Assembly (NCBI RefSeq): GCF_000972845.2
Contig: NC_040021.1
Span: 10,444,908 to 10,508,907 of the forward strand
Direction of reading: 5' to 3'
Length of the DNA stretch: 64,000 nt
From: Larimichthys crocea
Lineage: Eukaryota > Chordata > Actinopteri > Sciaenidae
Shown here: positions 12,501 through 24,200 of the stretch, in pieces
Position numbering within the stretch: the stretch's first letter is position 1
How the letters are laid out: every line of letters begins with the position of its first letter
The notes under the pieces: model-generated
What the model was told of the DNA's origin: nothing
What the model saw: only the letters and a program-made list of their open reading frames with translations
The model's database searches: none
Position numbers and translations under genes: made by a program

Positions 12501-15132
12501 CTGTCGGATGAGGCCCAACTGTTGCTCTGGGCTGTTGGGGTACTGCTGAGCAGCATACTGTTGAAACTGCACTGCTGTCTGCGCATTCAATGCCGCCATT
12601 ATCTGTTGTCTGGGGGGGGGAAACAGAACACAGGAGAAGATTTAGTGAGGAAGGAAATGCAGGAAACAGAATGGTAGACAGTGGAAAATTTTTGTGTTCT
12701 GACATAGAGATAAGAGTTGTGGTGGGTATGGGGACTGTGGAGCAGGTTTCAGGCAAACTCTAAGTGCCCTGACTGTCCTGCACCAGAGCTGCAAAGACAA
12801 TACCCCTATAGATATCAGTGTCAGGCGAGTGTGGTGATTATATAGAAGTCATGCTGAAGTCAAATCAATATGCTGCAAGCCAAACACACACATAGTGATT
12901 GCAGACACACATACTTCTGCTGCTCAACCCGTAGCCTCTCCTCCTCTGCCTGTCTCCTTTCCTCTTCCTCTCTCCTCAGCCTCTCCTCCTCCTCAAGCCT
13001 CCGTCTCTCTTCCTCCTGCCTTTGTCGCTCCCTCTCCTCCTCCTCCTGACGCTGGCGCTCCTCTTCTTCTTTCCTGGGATAGAGGATATTAAAATCATTT
13101 TAAAAAATGTCACCAGCAGTCAATAAATGTCCAATATTTCCCCCTGCGGTTTCACAGTTTTGCTGGCTGCATATAGGACAGACTGAAGTGGAGTCTGTAT
13201 TTAGACACGGTAGCAAAGAGGGATCACTCTCTCTGGGGAAATGAAGCCTTACCTTTTCCTCTCCTGCTCCTCCCTTTCGATCTTGTGTGAGGTGACATAG
13301 GGAGCAAAGAGGTTACAGCACTTGTTCAGCAGCTTGACAAACTCCACCATGGCCTCCTCCCTCTCCAAGTTACCCAAGGAGGCCCACTCTTTTCTGCAAA
13401 CACAGCGAGAACGGAGGTGAAGGTGGATCAAATAGGCAGCTTGGCAAACGGCACTCGGTTATCAAAAGTATGGTTTTACTTCTTTTTAGATGACGACGAC
13501 GACTCCTCAAAGAAAATTTTAAATATGTAGCATTGGAAACAACCATTTTCAAACATATTTTATAATCAGAAACACAAAAATAAATGTTAAATAGTGTTAA
13601 ATCCTAACACTACACTGGTGACATGCATGCATACCTGCGGTCATTGCCCAGGACATCAAAGAAGCCGACCTCCGGTGAAGCATCTGGATTATAAGGGCCC
13701 AACAACACCTGTTTGTGCAGAGCCACGAGCCGAAGCTTCTCCTCATAGGTCGGGTGGAAGGCCTTGCCATCTTTATCTGAGAGCGGCAAAGTGGGAGCAA
13801 TGTGAGGGGTGAATACTACAGCGCACCTCTGTAGAACATGGTAGTAGAAACTGTAGTAGCAAACTAGGTATCATATTCTTGAAAAACAACCTCATGGCAC
13901 TTTTGCAGCAAGAACCAGACTTACGAATGCAGGTTACACAATTTGACCCATCCCTACCTGACTAGAAATACAAAGCACAGATTACTATCGCACAGAGTGT
14001 GCCAACCAGGCCCAAACCTGTTTGCATAGTCATCAGAAGTGCTACTAAACACAGTATGTATGACCATGGTCAGGATGTTTGCAAAGCAACAATGGACTAC
14101 ACTGTACTAAAAGCAAACAGGATACACAGCTCAAGCTGGTTGTACAGTGCAAAAATATATTTCTCAAGCTCAGTGGTGTCTTATGCACACTGTCGAGATA
14201 AAATAGCCTCCAGTTTGCATGCATGCATGCACAACATGAGCTTTTTTTCCTTGGATTTCCTGTTGGAGTAGTTGCAGCAGGGAGTGGTGTGGATACATGG
14301 AGGCAGTTGTAAAAACAGGCGAGTGGGTCATGCAACCTTAAAAAAAAAGAAAAGCAAGCAGTGTGTAGCTGGTTTTAAACACTTTTCTATCTTTTATTCA
14401 GCTGACCAGGAGCCGTGTTAAAGCAGCACGACGTGCAGGCTTCCCTTCGGACGCAGCAGTGTCAGGGCAGGGCGTGTTTAAAGCGCCCAAACAACTCGTC
14501 ACAAGCGAAAGGAGATCGTCTAACAATACGACTCTGACGTCTTAAAAGACTCACGACGAGCTCAAACACAAAGACAGGTGGAGGGACGGGAGGCCACACA
14601 CACACACTGTCTCTCACACACACACTAAAGGTCTACTCGGAGGTGCTGTGCTTTGTTTTACCTTTTTTAAATGGTTGCTATTAGCTGGTTAGCTGTGTGA
14701 GCTAATGTAACGTCGCGTCTGACAGCAGCAGCAGCCCGGTGGTGACAGCTAACGGCTAACGGCTAACGAGCGGTTGGTGTCACACTTTAACGGTCGCTTC
14801 GGTAACGTCAGCCGTTTGTGTCCGTTTTAAAAATAAACGGTTGAAATACCTTTGAAGAATTTAAGGCCCATCCCGTACAGCTCCTGCAGAGGGAAGCCCC
14901 ATTTCCTCTCTATCGCCGATTTGCCAGTCTCTCCATCTTCGCCTTCAGCGGCGGCGGCGTCGGCGACACCCGGCGTGTCTGTCCCGGGTTCCGCGGGGTT
15001 AGGGTCCGGCTCTTCGACCTGGCTCTGCTCACCCTCCGGGTCGGGACTGAGGGTGAGGCCATCGATGGAAACTTCGAGCCGGCTGGAGGTAGCGCTGTCG
15101 AGGTCGCCGCTCTGAACCTCTGTCGCCATCAT
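9590..15132 (-). CDS. acbd3: Acyl-CoA-binding domain-containing protein 3 (Golgi resident protein GCP60)
   Basis: Exons (minus, coding): 15132-14850, 13776-13635, 13393-13253, 13073-12915, 12609-12435, 12117-11871, 11223-10936, 9804-9590. They total 1650 nt in one frame, 549 aa, close to the mammalian 528 aa. Order: acidic Ala/Pro-rich N-terminus; acyl-CoA-binding domain about residues 75-165 ([56 protein letters not shown]); Glu/Arg-rich charged coiled coil; Gln-rich stretch ([14 protein letters not shown]) known to recruit PI4KB; C-terminal GOLD domain beginning [18 protein letters not shown] and ending [12 protein letters not shown]. It is a peripheral Golgi scaffold that binds giantin and PI4KB. 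Two tandem ATGs (15132, 15129) open the frame, and I use the first. Exon 6 encodes the least conserved linker. Identification is secure. Confidence 0.97.
10330..10450. repeat. Short fragment of a common teleost interspersed repeat
   Basis: The sequence around 10345-10445 (cattcacaccta..., accaattaac..., gcatgtcttt..., gtgggagg-like words) matches part of the longer repeat at 43195-43490. It lies in acbd3 intron 7. Confidence 0.7.
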
Positions 15133-15163
15133 GTAGACTGTCAGCTGAAGCGGCCACGTACCT

Positions 15164-15188
15164 ACTTCCGTTCAGACTAGGCGGAAGT
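15164..15188. promoter_or_regulatory. Inverted pair of ETS-type core sites in the acbd3 promoter
   Basis: ACTTCCG (15164-15170) and CGGAAGT (15182-15188) face each other 32-56 bp upstream of the acbd3 ATG. This is typical of TATA-less housekeeping promoters bound by GABP/ELK-type ETS factors. The motifs are seen; the function is inferred. Confidence 0.6.
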
Positions 15189-18100
15189 TCCGGTTGAGCT
15201 TTTTTTTTTTTTTATCAATGTAAATAATGACGACGCTTTAACCGCTGCGATAATTGTTTACAGAAATAAGTCATAAAACCAGATTATTTGCATATTTTGT
15301 TCTATTTTCACATCAGCATAATAGTTACAAGGACATTATTGTCACTCACTTGTTTATTTCACTTGAAAAACTAAATATTAACAAACTAAAACGCCTATAT
15401 TTTAATTTTTATAATGGATATTATGCAAAATATGACAAAATAATGTTAAAAGCAATAAAAAAAACTAACATTTTAGTAAGTCCTTCCACGAAACTGGTAC
15501 GATTTGAGTTCCTCTGTCCTCGGTGACTGTATCTGTATTTATCTTTTGGGTAAAATCTATTTTTAAAAAACTTTTATATCAATTGAAACGTCTCTCTCTT
15601 TAAATATGTGTAAAAACTATTACTTAAAATGTATCTTTAAATCAGAAATTATCTTGTTTTTTAAGTTGACACCACCTGTGGTCTTTGATGGAAGTGTACT
15701 TGGGATATGATTAATAAAATGAGTAAAAATGAATACATGAACATTTATCTGTGCTTTTTTGTGTGTGTGTTTTTTTTATCTGAAACTGTCAAAAACCTGT
15801 TTTGTGGAATGACTCTAGTATGGTTGTAAGACCCCCTGGCAATTGTCATCCACATACATACAGTATGTCATGTCAAAAGGATTGAATCTGTGTATTTCTA
15901 TAATAAAATGTTGTTTTTGAAAAAAAGCAGATAAACAGCCAATAACTATTTAAAAATGGCGACCAAAACATGATCACTCACTCATTTCAATTTACTCAAG
16001 CCAAATGTGACATAACATCTGTCTTTTAAATCAGGTAAAGCTTTACTGTGCATGAGGGGGAATTTGTCCTGTCATTAGACAAACTAGAAACTCTATAAAA
16101 TATAAAATAAATAATATAGCCTAATAAAAAGAAGTTAGATTTGCTGTTAAGATGTGTCGTAATAATGTAATTATTTAATGTAAATAATTAAGACAATGAC
16201 TAATTACCTTCTTTTTTTAATGATTTCTGGGTTAGGGTTAGGGATTCATGGGAAAATATATTTTTGTTATAAAACATATCTTGGCTACATTTTAGCCTCT
16301 ATGAAAACATTATATTGGCTGAGAGTCCTTTTTATGAACACAAAACATCAGGACGTGATGGACAAACAGTGTAATTGGGACCCCTTTTAAAAATGACATC
16401 AAACATATCTTTGGCATTTCTGTACTGACATTTCTTGTTACAACGATTATCAATTTATCTAATTTTTAACTAATATCAATTGTTAATGTATCAGCCTGGG
16501 TGATTTATCAATCAAGCTCTAATATGTGCTTAGAAGACAAGAGTCACCACACTCAACTACTACTTATGATCATATCAAAGCACTTTTACACTGAACACAC
16601 ATTTCTGTTAGGACACTATAAATGTACTATACCTCCTCAAATACACAAAGATTGAACTCATAACAAAGACCCATAAGACAGCTGACATTTTAACATATAG
16701 CTGCAAACTTGTGAGGATAATTTACCTGTCTGTCTGCATGTTAAATGTATAGTGGTCAGGTCAAACTGTGGCTTAAACGGTGGTCAGACTTTAAAGGTGT
16801 GAATGCTTTTGTTTGTGTCTACAGTGTCAGCTGCCAACTGGAAATGGCCAGTAGAAATCCCTAAAGTGTTTTTTACTGTTTGATGTTTGAAAGTACGCTC
16901 TGTTTACAACAACATATCAGCATTAATTAACTTAAAACTGCACTATTTTAATCTGATTAATATATGAACTTTATATTATGGGCTGCCAAGCTAAAAAGAA
17001 AACACTAAAAGTAAAAGTGCACAGTTTTCTTGCACTTTCAGTGTTGAATTAATATTTTAATTGAGCACATTGAGGAGCTTTGTGGTCACTGATAAATGTA
17101 CAATGTGTTTACTGTTCATCTCATGATCTACAGAGTCATTGTCCATTACAAAAGACTAGGAACTTCAATAGCCTGATTTTAGCATAGCAATCTGATCTGT
17201 GCGCACAGGCAATACCCAATTAGAGCCCTCAGACAAAGCAACCTGTGAACTGTGAATGTCTTTACCAACAAGCACATCCTATCTGAATGATGCTGTATGT
17301 GCCAAAGTACAGAGATCAAGAAGTGTTGTTGTGGATGTGAAATGACTCAATGGCTGTCAAGACAAAAACCTTTTGGTGTTTTTTAGGTCCATCTACAGAG
17401 CATGATGCAAACTTAAATTCATTTACCCACCCAAAAAAAACAAAAAAATGCAATCCACCCAGATGACTTAAACCCGGTTACAGCTGTATCCCATAAATCA
17501 GGCACATTATTACTTTATATTGCAATAACCACATCAGCCCACACCCAAAGTCATTAAATATGATTTATAAAATTGAGCCTATAATTGCCAAAGTATGTAC
17601 AAAAACTCACCCTGACATAATAAAATCAACTTGGACTTATTAAACATACATGTAAATCTTGCATGCCCAAACATGGGTGAACAAATTAGCCCGTCTGTGG
17701 CGTTACCTGACCTTTTGACTTGATCCCCCTCTATCAGATGAAGGTGACCTACTCATTACAAGTGCCCACTGCTGAATACTTTTGAACTGAGGTTTGTGTA
17801 TTCAGATTAACTTTGTTGTCACTGACAAGGGGCTGGATGTATATATCCTACATACTGCATCAGCACTGAGGAGCAGACATCTAAAGACTTTTATAAAACA
17901 CAACTCTACTATCATTATTATTTTATTATTTGACATTTAAACCTAAAGGAAATATACTATTATATATATTTATGGAGAACCCGTAAAGAGTAGCTCCTGT
18001 TATAATAGAGTAGTTAATGGGGAACTAATAAACAAACAAGCCATCACCAAAGAAAAAAATACAACCCTGTACATCCACAGTCAGAATAAATACAAATACA

Positions 18101-18561
18101 TTTGAATTATTAGATTTTTCAAGTTATTATAACACATTTATTGATTGATTGATGTATCCACGTCCTGCTATACTAATAAAATATGCTCAGTATGACATAT
18201 TTGTGTATGTAAATACCTAATGCATATAGTAAAATGGCCACAGAGTGTACACCCCTGCAGAAAGGCAGCTACAGTTGAAATATGGTTTATATTTATTGTT
18301 AAATAACTCAAAATAATATGAAATGTTATTAGATTCAACAGAAAATCTGTATTTCTGTTGTCTTAAAATAAACTGCAGCTCTTGTGAGGATCTAACCCGT
18401 GGAGGAAATGGCAGCTTCCGACTGCCTCTCTTTGAAGGCTACAGGTCCATTATTGCTTCGTCCATTCCAAAGCGGATAAATGTTTTCACTGCCGATGTGT
18501 ATTGAGCATGCAGATTCCATTAAAAACCTTTTAAAGAGACCTGCGGCCGCACCACCGTCCC
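15189..18561. other. AT-rich intergenic region, no gene seen
   Basis: No exon with coherent splice sites was found on either strand. It holds poly-T/poly-A runs and a short TTAGGG run at 16229-16243. The right end is the distal upstream region of mixl1. Confidence 0.6.
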
Positions 18562-18582
18562 AGGTGTGATACCTTCACACCT
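18562..18582. promoter_or_regulatory. Palindromic T-box site upstream of mixl1
   Basis: AGGTGTGA (18562-18569) and TCACACCT (18575-18582) are two full T-box half-sites in inverted orientation, separated by 5 bp, 179 bp upstream of the mixl1 ATG. T-box factors (Eomes, VegT) are established regulators of Mix/Bix genes in endoderm. Direct use here is inferred. Confidence 0.7.
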
Positions 18583-18593
18583 CCACCGGTCTG

Positions 18594-18603
18594 CAGACGT
18601 CTG
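18594..18603. promoter_or_regulatory. Inverted SMAD half-sites (CAGAC/GTCTG)
   Basis: CAGACGTCTG is two abutting SMAD-binding half-sites, 12 bp from the T-box palindrome. Mix-family genes are Nodal/activin targets, so a SMAD input fits. It is a short motif and could be chance on its own. Confidence 0.5.
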
Positions 18604-18676
18604 AAGTTGCTGCACGTCCGCTGCAGTGCCAGCCGACACTGATGGTCGCCCCATTCACACATACAGGCAGCACCAC

Positions 18677-18684
18677 CTTTGATC
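18677..18684 (+). promoter_or_regulatory. TCF/LEF-type site
   Basis: CTTTGATC matches the TCF/LEF consensus core and lies 77 bp upstream of the mixl1 ATG, beside the T-box and SMAD motifs. Wnt input to Mixl1 is known in vertebrates; use of this site is inferred. Confidence 0.5.
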
Positions 18685-18760
18685 GCGGGGGGATTTAACC
18701 CCAAGCGAACGCTCAGGTCTCAAACTCGGTCAGTCGCTGGAAGTAAAGCCGTTGAGGATC

Positions 18761-20193
18761 ATGTCTTCTGTTCATGGGAATATGCGTGTTGGGGATCTGA
18801 ATCATTTTCAGATGTACCACGAAGGAGCTCTGCAGATGAACAGCATGGGGAACTCAGGTCAGTGGCTGGCAGCGCCGTGCGTAATTTACGCACAAGTCCA
18901 GTGGCCCTTTTCTATGACTTCTGCGTCTCCAACGTTATTAACTAAACTTTTTGTGCGTTTTCTTTGCAGATTTTAGAGCAACAGATGTTACAAACTACTT
19001 CAACTCTGCAAGCACTGTACCGAGAGCGGATAAATGCGTCGCAATACTGACCCACAGGAGGAAGAGGACCAACTTCACCCAGCAGCAAATTGAGGTGCTG
19101 GAGAAGGTTTACTCAGACACCAAATATCCTGACATCTACCTACGGGAGAGACTGGAAGCTCTGACCGGGCTACCCGAGTCCAGAATTCAGGTAATGTATC
19201 TGAAAGTTTATAAATCCCAGCTCAGATATTTAATATCAAAGTGTGTCAGTGTTTTTCTATGTGGTTACAACTGTGCTGACGTTTGTTTGTTTCCCCTACA
19301 AATCTCAGGTGTGGTTTCAGAACAGGAGGGCCAAGTCTCGTCGCCAAGTTGGCTCATCCGTGCCCATGAAGGTCGCCAAACCGCCAGCAGCTGCTGGTCC
19401 CTTCAGCCAACTTCAGAGCAGGATGGGCCCAGAGAAAGGTAATTATTACAGTCAGATTTTTTTGTTTGTTTGTTTTAGGTTCAGTTTTTCACTCCCAAGT
19501 CAAATCAGTTACATAAATATGGCAATTTGCTGTCAAGGACACTTGATTTAAAGTAATCTAAGTTTACATAAATTGTTTAAACTTATAAACGCATTTCTTT
19601 TTTTTCTTTCAGTTTATGACAGCAGTCATGGAGCTGAGGCTCACAGGATAGGAGGTTTTGCCCTTGAGGACAGTTTCAGACCTACAATGCACCAGAACAC
19701 AGAGGACGCTCACAGAACCAGTGTACCCACCAAACCCAGCAGCTACGAACACACGTCCATCTCCTGCATCTACGACAACAAGGAGGGAACCGGAGCCAAG
19801 CCCGAGCAGATGCAACGGCACGAGCTGAGCGTTAACGTCCCGTGCTGCAACGTCCATCTGTATCCCAAAGAGAACGAGCATCACCCAAAGATGGACGCAA
19901 ACATGAATGACAACCAGGGTCCAAAGGTTCTGGTGGAATATGACAACTTCCCACCCAACAAGACCATCGGACCAGAGATGAAAGTCGTGATTCCTCCCAT
20001 CCCGACCCAGAATAACTTCAGCAGGTCATCACCAAAGGATAACGGATGCCAAGTGCAGTATCCACGCGTGATGGCCACAGGGGACAGGTTCAGTCACTTC
20101 TCCCCGATCCACGCCACTGAGGCACAGGACTTTACCGACTCAGACTCCGACTGGGAAACCGAGGCCATGGCTGGCTTTGGTGGGTTTATGTGA
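18761..20193 (+). CDS. mixl1: Mix paired-like homeobox transcription factor (Mixl1/Bon type)
   Basis: Exons: 18761-18857, 18970-19190, 19309-19438, 19613-20193. The total is 1029 nt in frame, 342 aa. The homeodomain is about residues 62-121, starting [20 protein letters not shown], and is split before [12 protein letters not shown] by intron 2, as usual for paired-like genes. Position 50 is Gln. The C-terminal half holds PPNKTI (residues 263-268), the core of the Smad-interaction motif that lets Mixer/Bon-type proteins bind phospho-Smad2. An acidic tail ([14 protein letters not shown]) may activate transcription. Mix proteins specify mesendoderm downstream of Nodal. The ATG at 18761 is chosen because it is the first ATG in the open frame. 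The position between acbd3 and lin9 is the conserved vertebrate synteny. In zebrafish this gene is bonnie and clyde. Confidence 0.95.
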
Positions 20194-20265
20194 TGTATCA
20201 TAAGAGCTGATATAAAGAAAGCTACCATGTATCATAAGAGTTTGTTTGTGAAAGGAAAATGTGTA

Positions 20266-20317
20266 TTTATTGTAAATAGTAATAAAACTGTTGAAATGAG
20301 TTCCATCTGTTAATAAA
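20266..20317. terminator. Overlapping poly(A) signals of convergent mixl1 and lin9
   Basis: On plus, AATAAA at 20281-20286 and 20312-20317 lie 88-119 bp after the mixl1 stop. On minus, an AATAAA (TTTATT on plus at 20266-20271) would serve lin9, giving it a 3' UTR of about 1 kb. If all are used, the two transcripts overlap tail-to-tail by a few tens of bases. Confidence 0.55.
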
Positions 20318-21252
20318 AGACTAAAAAGTAGAAGACCATTTGCTGCTTTGCAATATTATGTTTAATATAAAAAGACGGAAACATTTATATACAACTGCCC
20401 TGAGGCACTCTCATATACAACTTTACAAAACTGAAAAAGGAGATTCTCTAGGAAAAAACTGTTGACTTGAATTTTTAGAGGTTACATCAGTGATGCAGGC
20501 TTAGTGTGGGGGGGTTGCAGCAACAGCCATGCCAAATATGGAAATGCTAAGATCGTCTTAGGGAGTAAAAGGCATCAAAACCGCAGAAATCTCCTTTATA
20601 AAAATACCAAAATCTCTTTTCAGTGCACACAAAATTATAAAAGCCATTTCTGAATACACAGCAGAAATGTTGACGATAGTCCTAATAATCAGAGATATTG
20701 TACAATTATCTACAATAAACAATTTTATAAAACATTCTTTAGCCTCCCTGTGCTTACCATCAGTGGAGCAACAGAACACAACACACACGGGGGAACTTCA
20801 GAGATAGCAAAATATTGTTTCATAACCATACACACCTACTCAAAAATAAATAAATATGGACTATAAAAACTGTAAGAATCAATGTTTGGCACATGAAACC
20901 AATAAATTACCATCGAGTTTGGAGATGTGGATTTGTGGAATTTTTTTTTAAAGTCTCTTTCAGGTTTGTGTTCAATTGGGTGCACCAACATTTTCATACA
21001 ATAAAATGGATAAAATACTTATGACATCCTCCCTCCCGTCACACAGCACGAGGTTTCAGGAGTCTGGGCTCTGAGTCGTTTCACCGGGACATCCAAATCA
21101 GATTGCATGGTGGTGGTCCACGACGTCCACGGGAGCTTTTTTTTGTTTATAGTCTTTTAACAGTTCAGATGAAAGCACCATCTCAAAAGACGATAAAGGC
21201 CCACACCTCCCTGTGTGTGTGCACCTGTGTGTGCTGTGCGTGACGCAGGTAC

Positions 21253-24200
21253 TCAAACTGCGTTGGTGTTGTTGGCAGCAAATGCATGAAGGTTGCCCAG
21301 CTGACTAAGGCCACTCTGGATGTGTGCCACGTGGATCTCGACATTATTCTGGAAGCAACTGGAAATATAGAGAAGATGATGTTGAAGAAATGTTCAGTAC
21401 TGTGAGAATGACTGAATGATGACTGGTAGTGACACTGACTTATTACTTTATTAATTACAACAACAGTAAGGAATGCCAATTACTCATGTATGCCATCATA
21501 TGACATGTAGTTAGAAACAATACAGGGTCTGTTTACCTGAGGTTGGAGGGATCAATCGATGCCTTGATGTCATTAAGGGAGTCTGTTAGAGATTTAAACT
21601 CAAATGAATTCAGGTCTCCGCCATCTGCCAGACACTGGAAGAAATCATTCCAAAATCAGAGTCATGAACATATTATTCATATTATCTAAACTTGTGCAGT
21701 CTGCAAACAAACATTTCACAACAGACTTCATTATTTAAACACTGATGTGCCGATCTCTCTGCCCTAAATTACCATAACATGCTCTAACAAGAACTCACTG
21801 ACAAAATAATGTGCAACACCCATTGTCCTCCTAACAGACACTACCACCTGTTTTAACAGGAGAGTCACCAGTTATAATGAAGTCTTTCTTCTTTCCTTCA
21901 ATAATGTCTTTTTTTTTAAAAACAGAGACTTAAAACAATTCAGTCGTTGTCCCTACAGTGCTGCATGATGGGAGAATACTGAACCACAACAAAGTGTTTG
22001 GGGAACTGTTTATCTTTTCTCTGGGTCCTCTGCAGTCTATCCAGTGATTAGCATTGAATGGGTTTAAACTGCGATATGTGATTTGATATTCACCAACTTA
22101 CATTTTAACAGTGCTAACCCCAGACTAACCCTCTATTTCTATTTTGAAGTTTCAAGAATAGCTTTGCTGAGGCAGCACTTTATTTTTACTGTGCACTTGA
22201 TACAGGAACATGTCCTATTTAAATCTGCACAGATTTTTGATGCCAAGCTTCTATTTCTTTACCCATAACTGGTGATTCCATATATTCGTGTTTCACTGTG
22301 GCCCTGAGGGACCTTTGTTTCTTTTCTGCACTTTCAGTTGTCAGTCTGGTTGAACTTACAGCTTTTTGTTCTCCATGTACAACATTACTTCAAACTAAAT
22401 AACATTTGTACAACCTACAAACCTGAAAGCATGAAAAACCATGGAGTAGAGGAGTCCTCTGAGCCATTTTTATGTACAGAATAAAGCTTTTGTAGCAGGC
22501 AAACTCCAAACCTTTGAACTGTAGTGTACATTAGAAGATCTGTGAACAGGTTTGAGAGCACTTATACATCCTCCTCTACCTTGATCTGTAGCAGCAGAGC
22601 TGTGAGGCGGGAGATGAGGTGTGTGAGGCCGGGGTTGGTCACACTCTGCTGTCCGTCCTTTGTTGAGCTGCTCAGCTGCACCATCTGCTGGGCCTCTTCT
22701 TCACAACGTCGCCGCAGCTCTGTGGGATGGTCAGCTGGAACCATGCCCTGATCTGGAGCAAGCTGGACGGACAAACAGGTGATTAAACATCGATCTGTTG
22801 TTCATTTTTCTCACACTGGCCAAGACTGATGAGGACGTGAGAAGCTATAAATATCAGAACAGGGCATGATACATCACAGGTAAGCATACTTTCCTGTAGT
22901 TGGCTTCAGAGGTAATGGTTATTGACGGGCTAAAGTTCATTTACTGACTTACCTCACAGCAGAACTGCTGAACCTCATGAAGCACCTTGTTGAGATCTTT
23001 ATTGAGCCGTTCGAGCTCAAGCACTGTGGTAGCATATCGCTTCTGGAAGTCTAAGTCAATGGGCATCGAGTATGACTTCTGAACACAGAAACACAAGCGC
23101 ATGTTTAGTTTGGCTGGACGCATGCATCTCTAAAACAACTTTTATTCTTAAATTCTGATGATCGTACCAGTTTCTCTGCCTCTGTGTTCATTTCTTTCAA
23201 GTGCTTGATGTGATCTTTCTTGATCATGAGGATCTTGGACAGCCTTGTCTAGAAACAAAAAAAAGTCAAAGAATTAATTAGAACAAAGTGTTACAAAATC
23301 TTAGGATGTCAGATTTTAGTATGTGACAGAAAGTGTTTACCACTTGTACAAGGAATTTGACAGGAAATCCTCCCAGAGTATCTCCCTCAGCACCGGGCAG
23401 TTTGTTCCTCCATGGTGATTGGTTGATAAGAGGGTCATTGTCCTGGTAGCACAAGAATCGAGAGATAAGTAATTTATCTTGATTAGCAATTTAGAGGAAG
23501 AGGTTTAGAATAATTAAAAATACTTATGATAGCCACTGTTTTAATATTGATGTGCTTTCAATTAAGTTTTTATTTATTTTCTTAATTAAGCTCAACAACA
23601 AAAAGTGAACAGCAGATAACACATTTTTTTAGATTTACAGTAGTAGAACACTACGACAAGTCTTTTTTCCCCTACGCAACGCTGCCTGAAGCGTCTTTGT
23701 ATGGTAAAGTAAGGTCCACTGACAGCACATCTAAATATACTTTTACATGCAAACACTTGCATCAACCAGACTGACAACTGAAAGTTCAGAAAAGAAACAA
23801 AGATCCCTCAGGGCCACAGTGAAACACGAATATATGTACTAAATTATGTTCAACAAAACTCATCTCAGAATTATTGTGTCTCCAGGTAGCCGTTGCAGTA
23901 GACAACACTCACAGCCGAAGCAGATTTAAAGCAGTGTCAAATGTCACCATAACAACTGTGTGTGATGACACAGCACATGGACATCTGTCACTAGATGTAG
24001 TTTACCATGAGGACAGGAGTGGTAGCGGACGGGTAAGGCCCTCGAGGCGGTGTCATGAGGTTCTGCATGTAGCGCGCTGTGCGATGCTTCTGGGCAAACG
24101 CTGAAATAGGCATGGTCTCGTTGGGCTCATTGCTCTGGAAAAAAAAAATCATCAAAGGATGCATCATTGAATCCTTTCAGCACCTTTTTTTTACATCTTT

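Noticed and set aside
12303..12677. 124-aa plus-strand ORF rich in Leu
   Set aside because: Antisense of the Gln-rich acbd3 exon 5: CTG/CAG codons read as Leu.
15254..15526. 90-aa plus-strand ORF upstream of acbd3
   Set aside because: Lys/Asn/Ile/Tyr-rich translation of AT-rich spacer; no splice sites or family resemblance.
16229..16243. TTAGGG repeats (interstitial telomere-like)
   Set aside because: Only about two and a half units; too short to be a telomeric relic.
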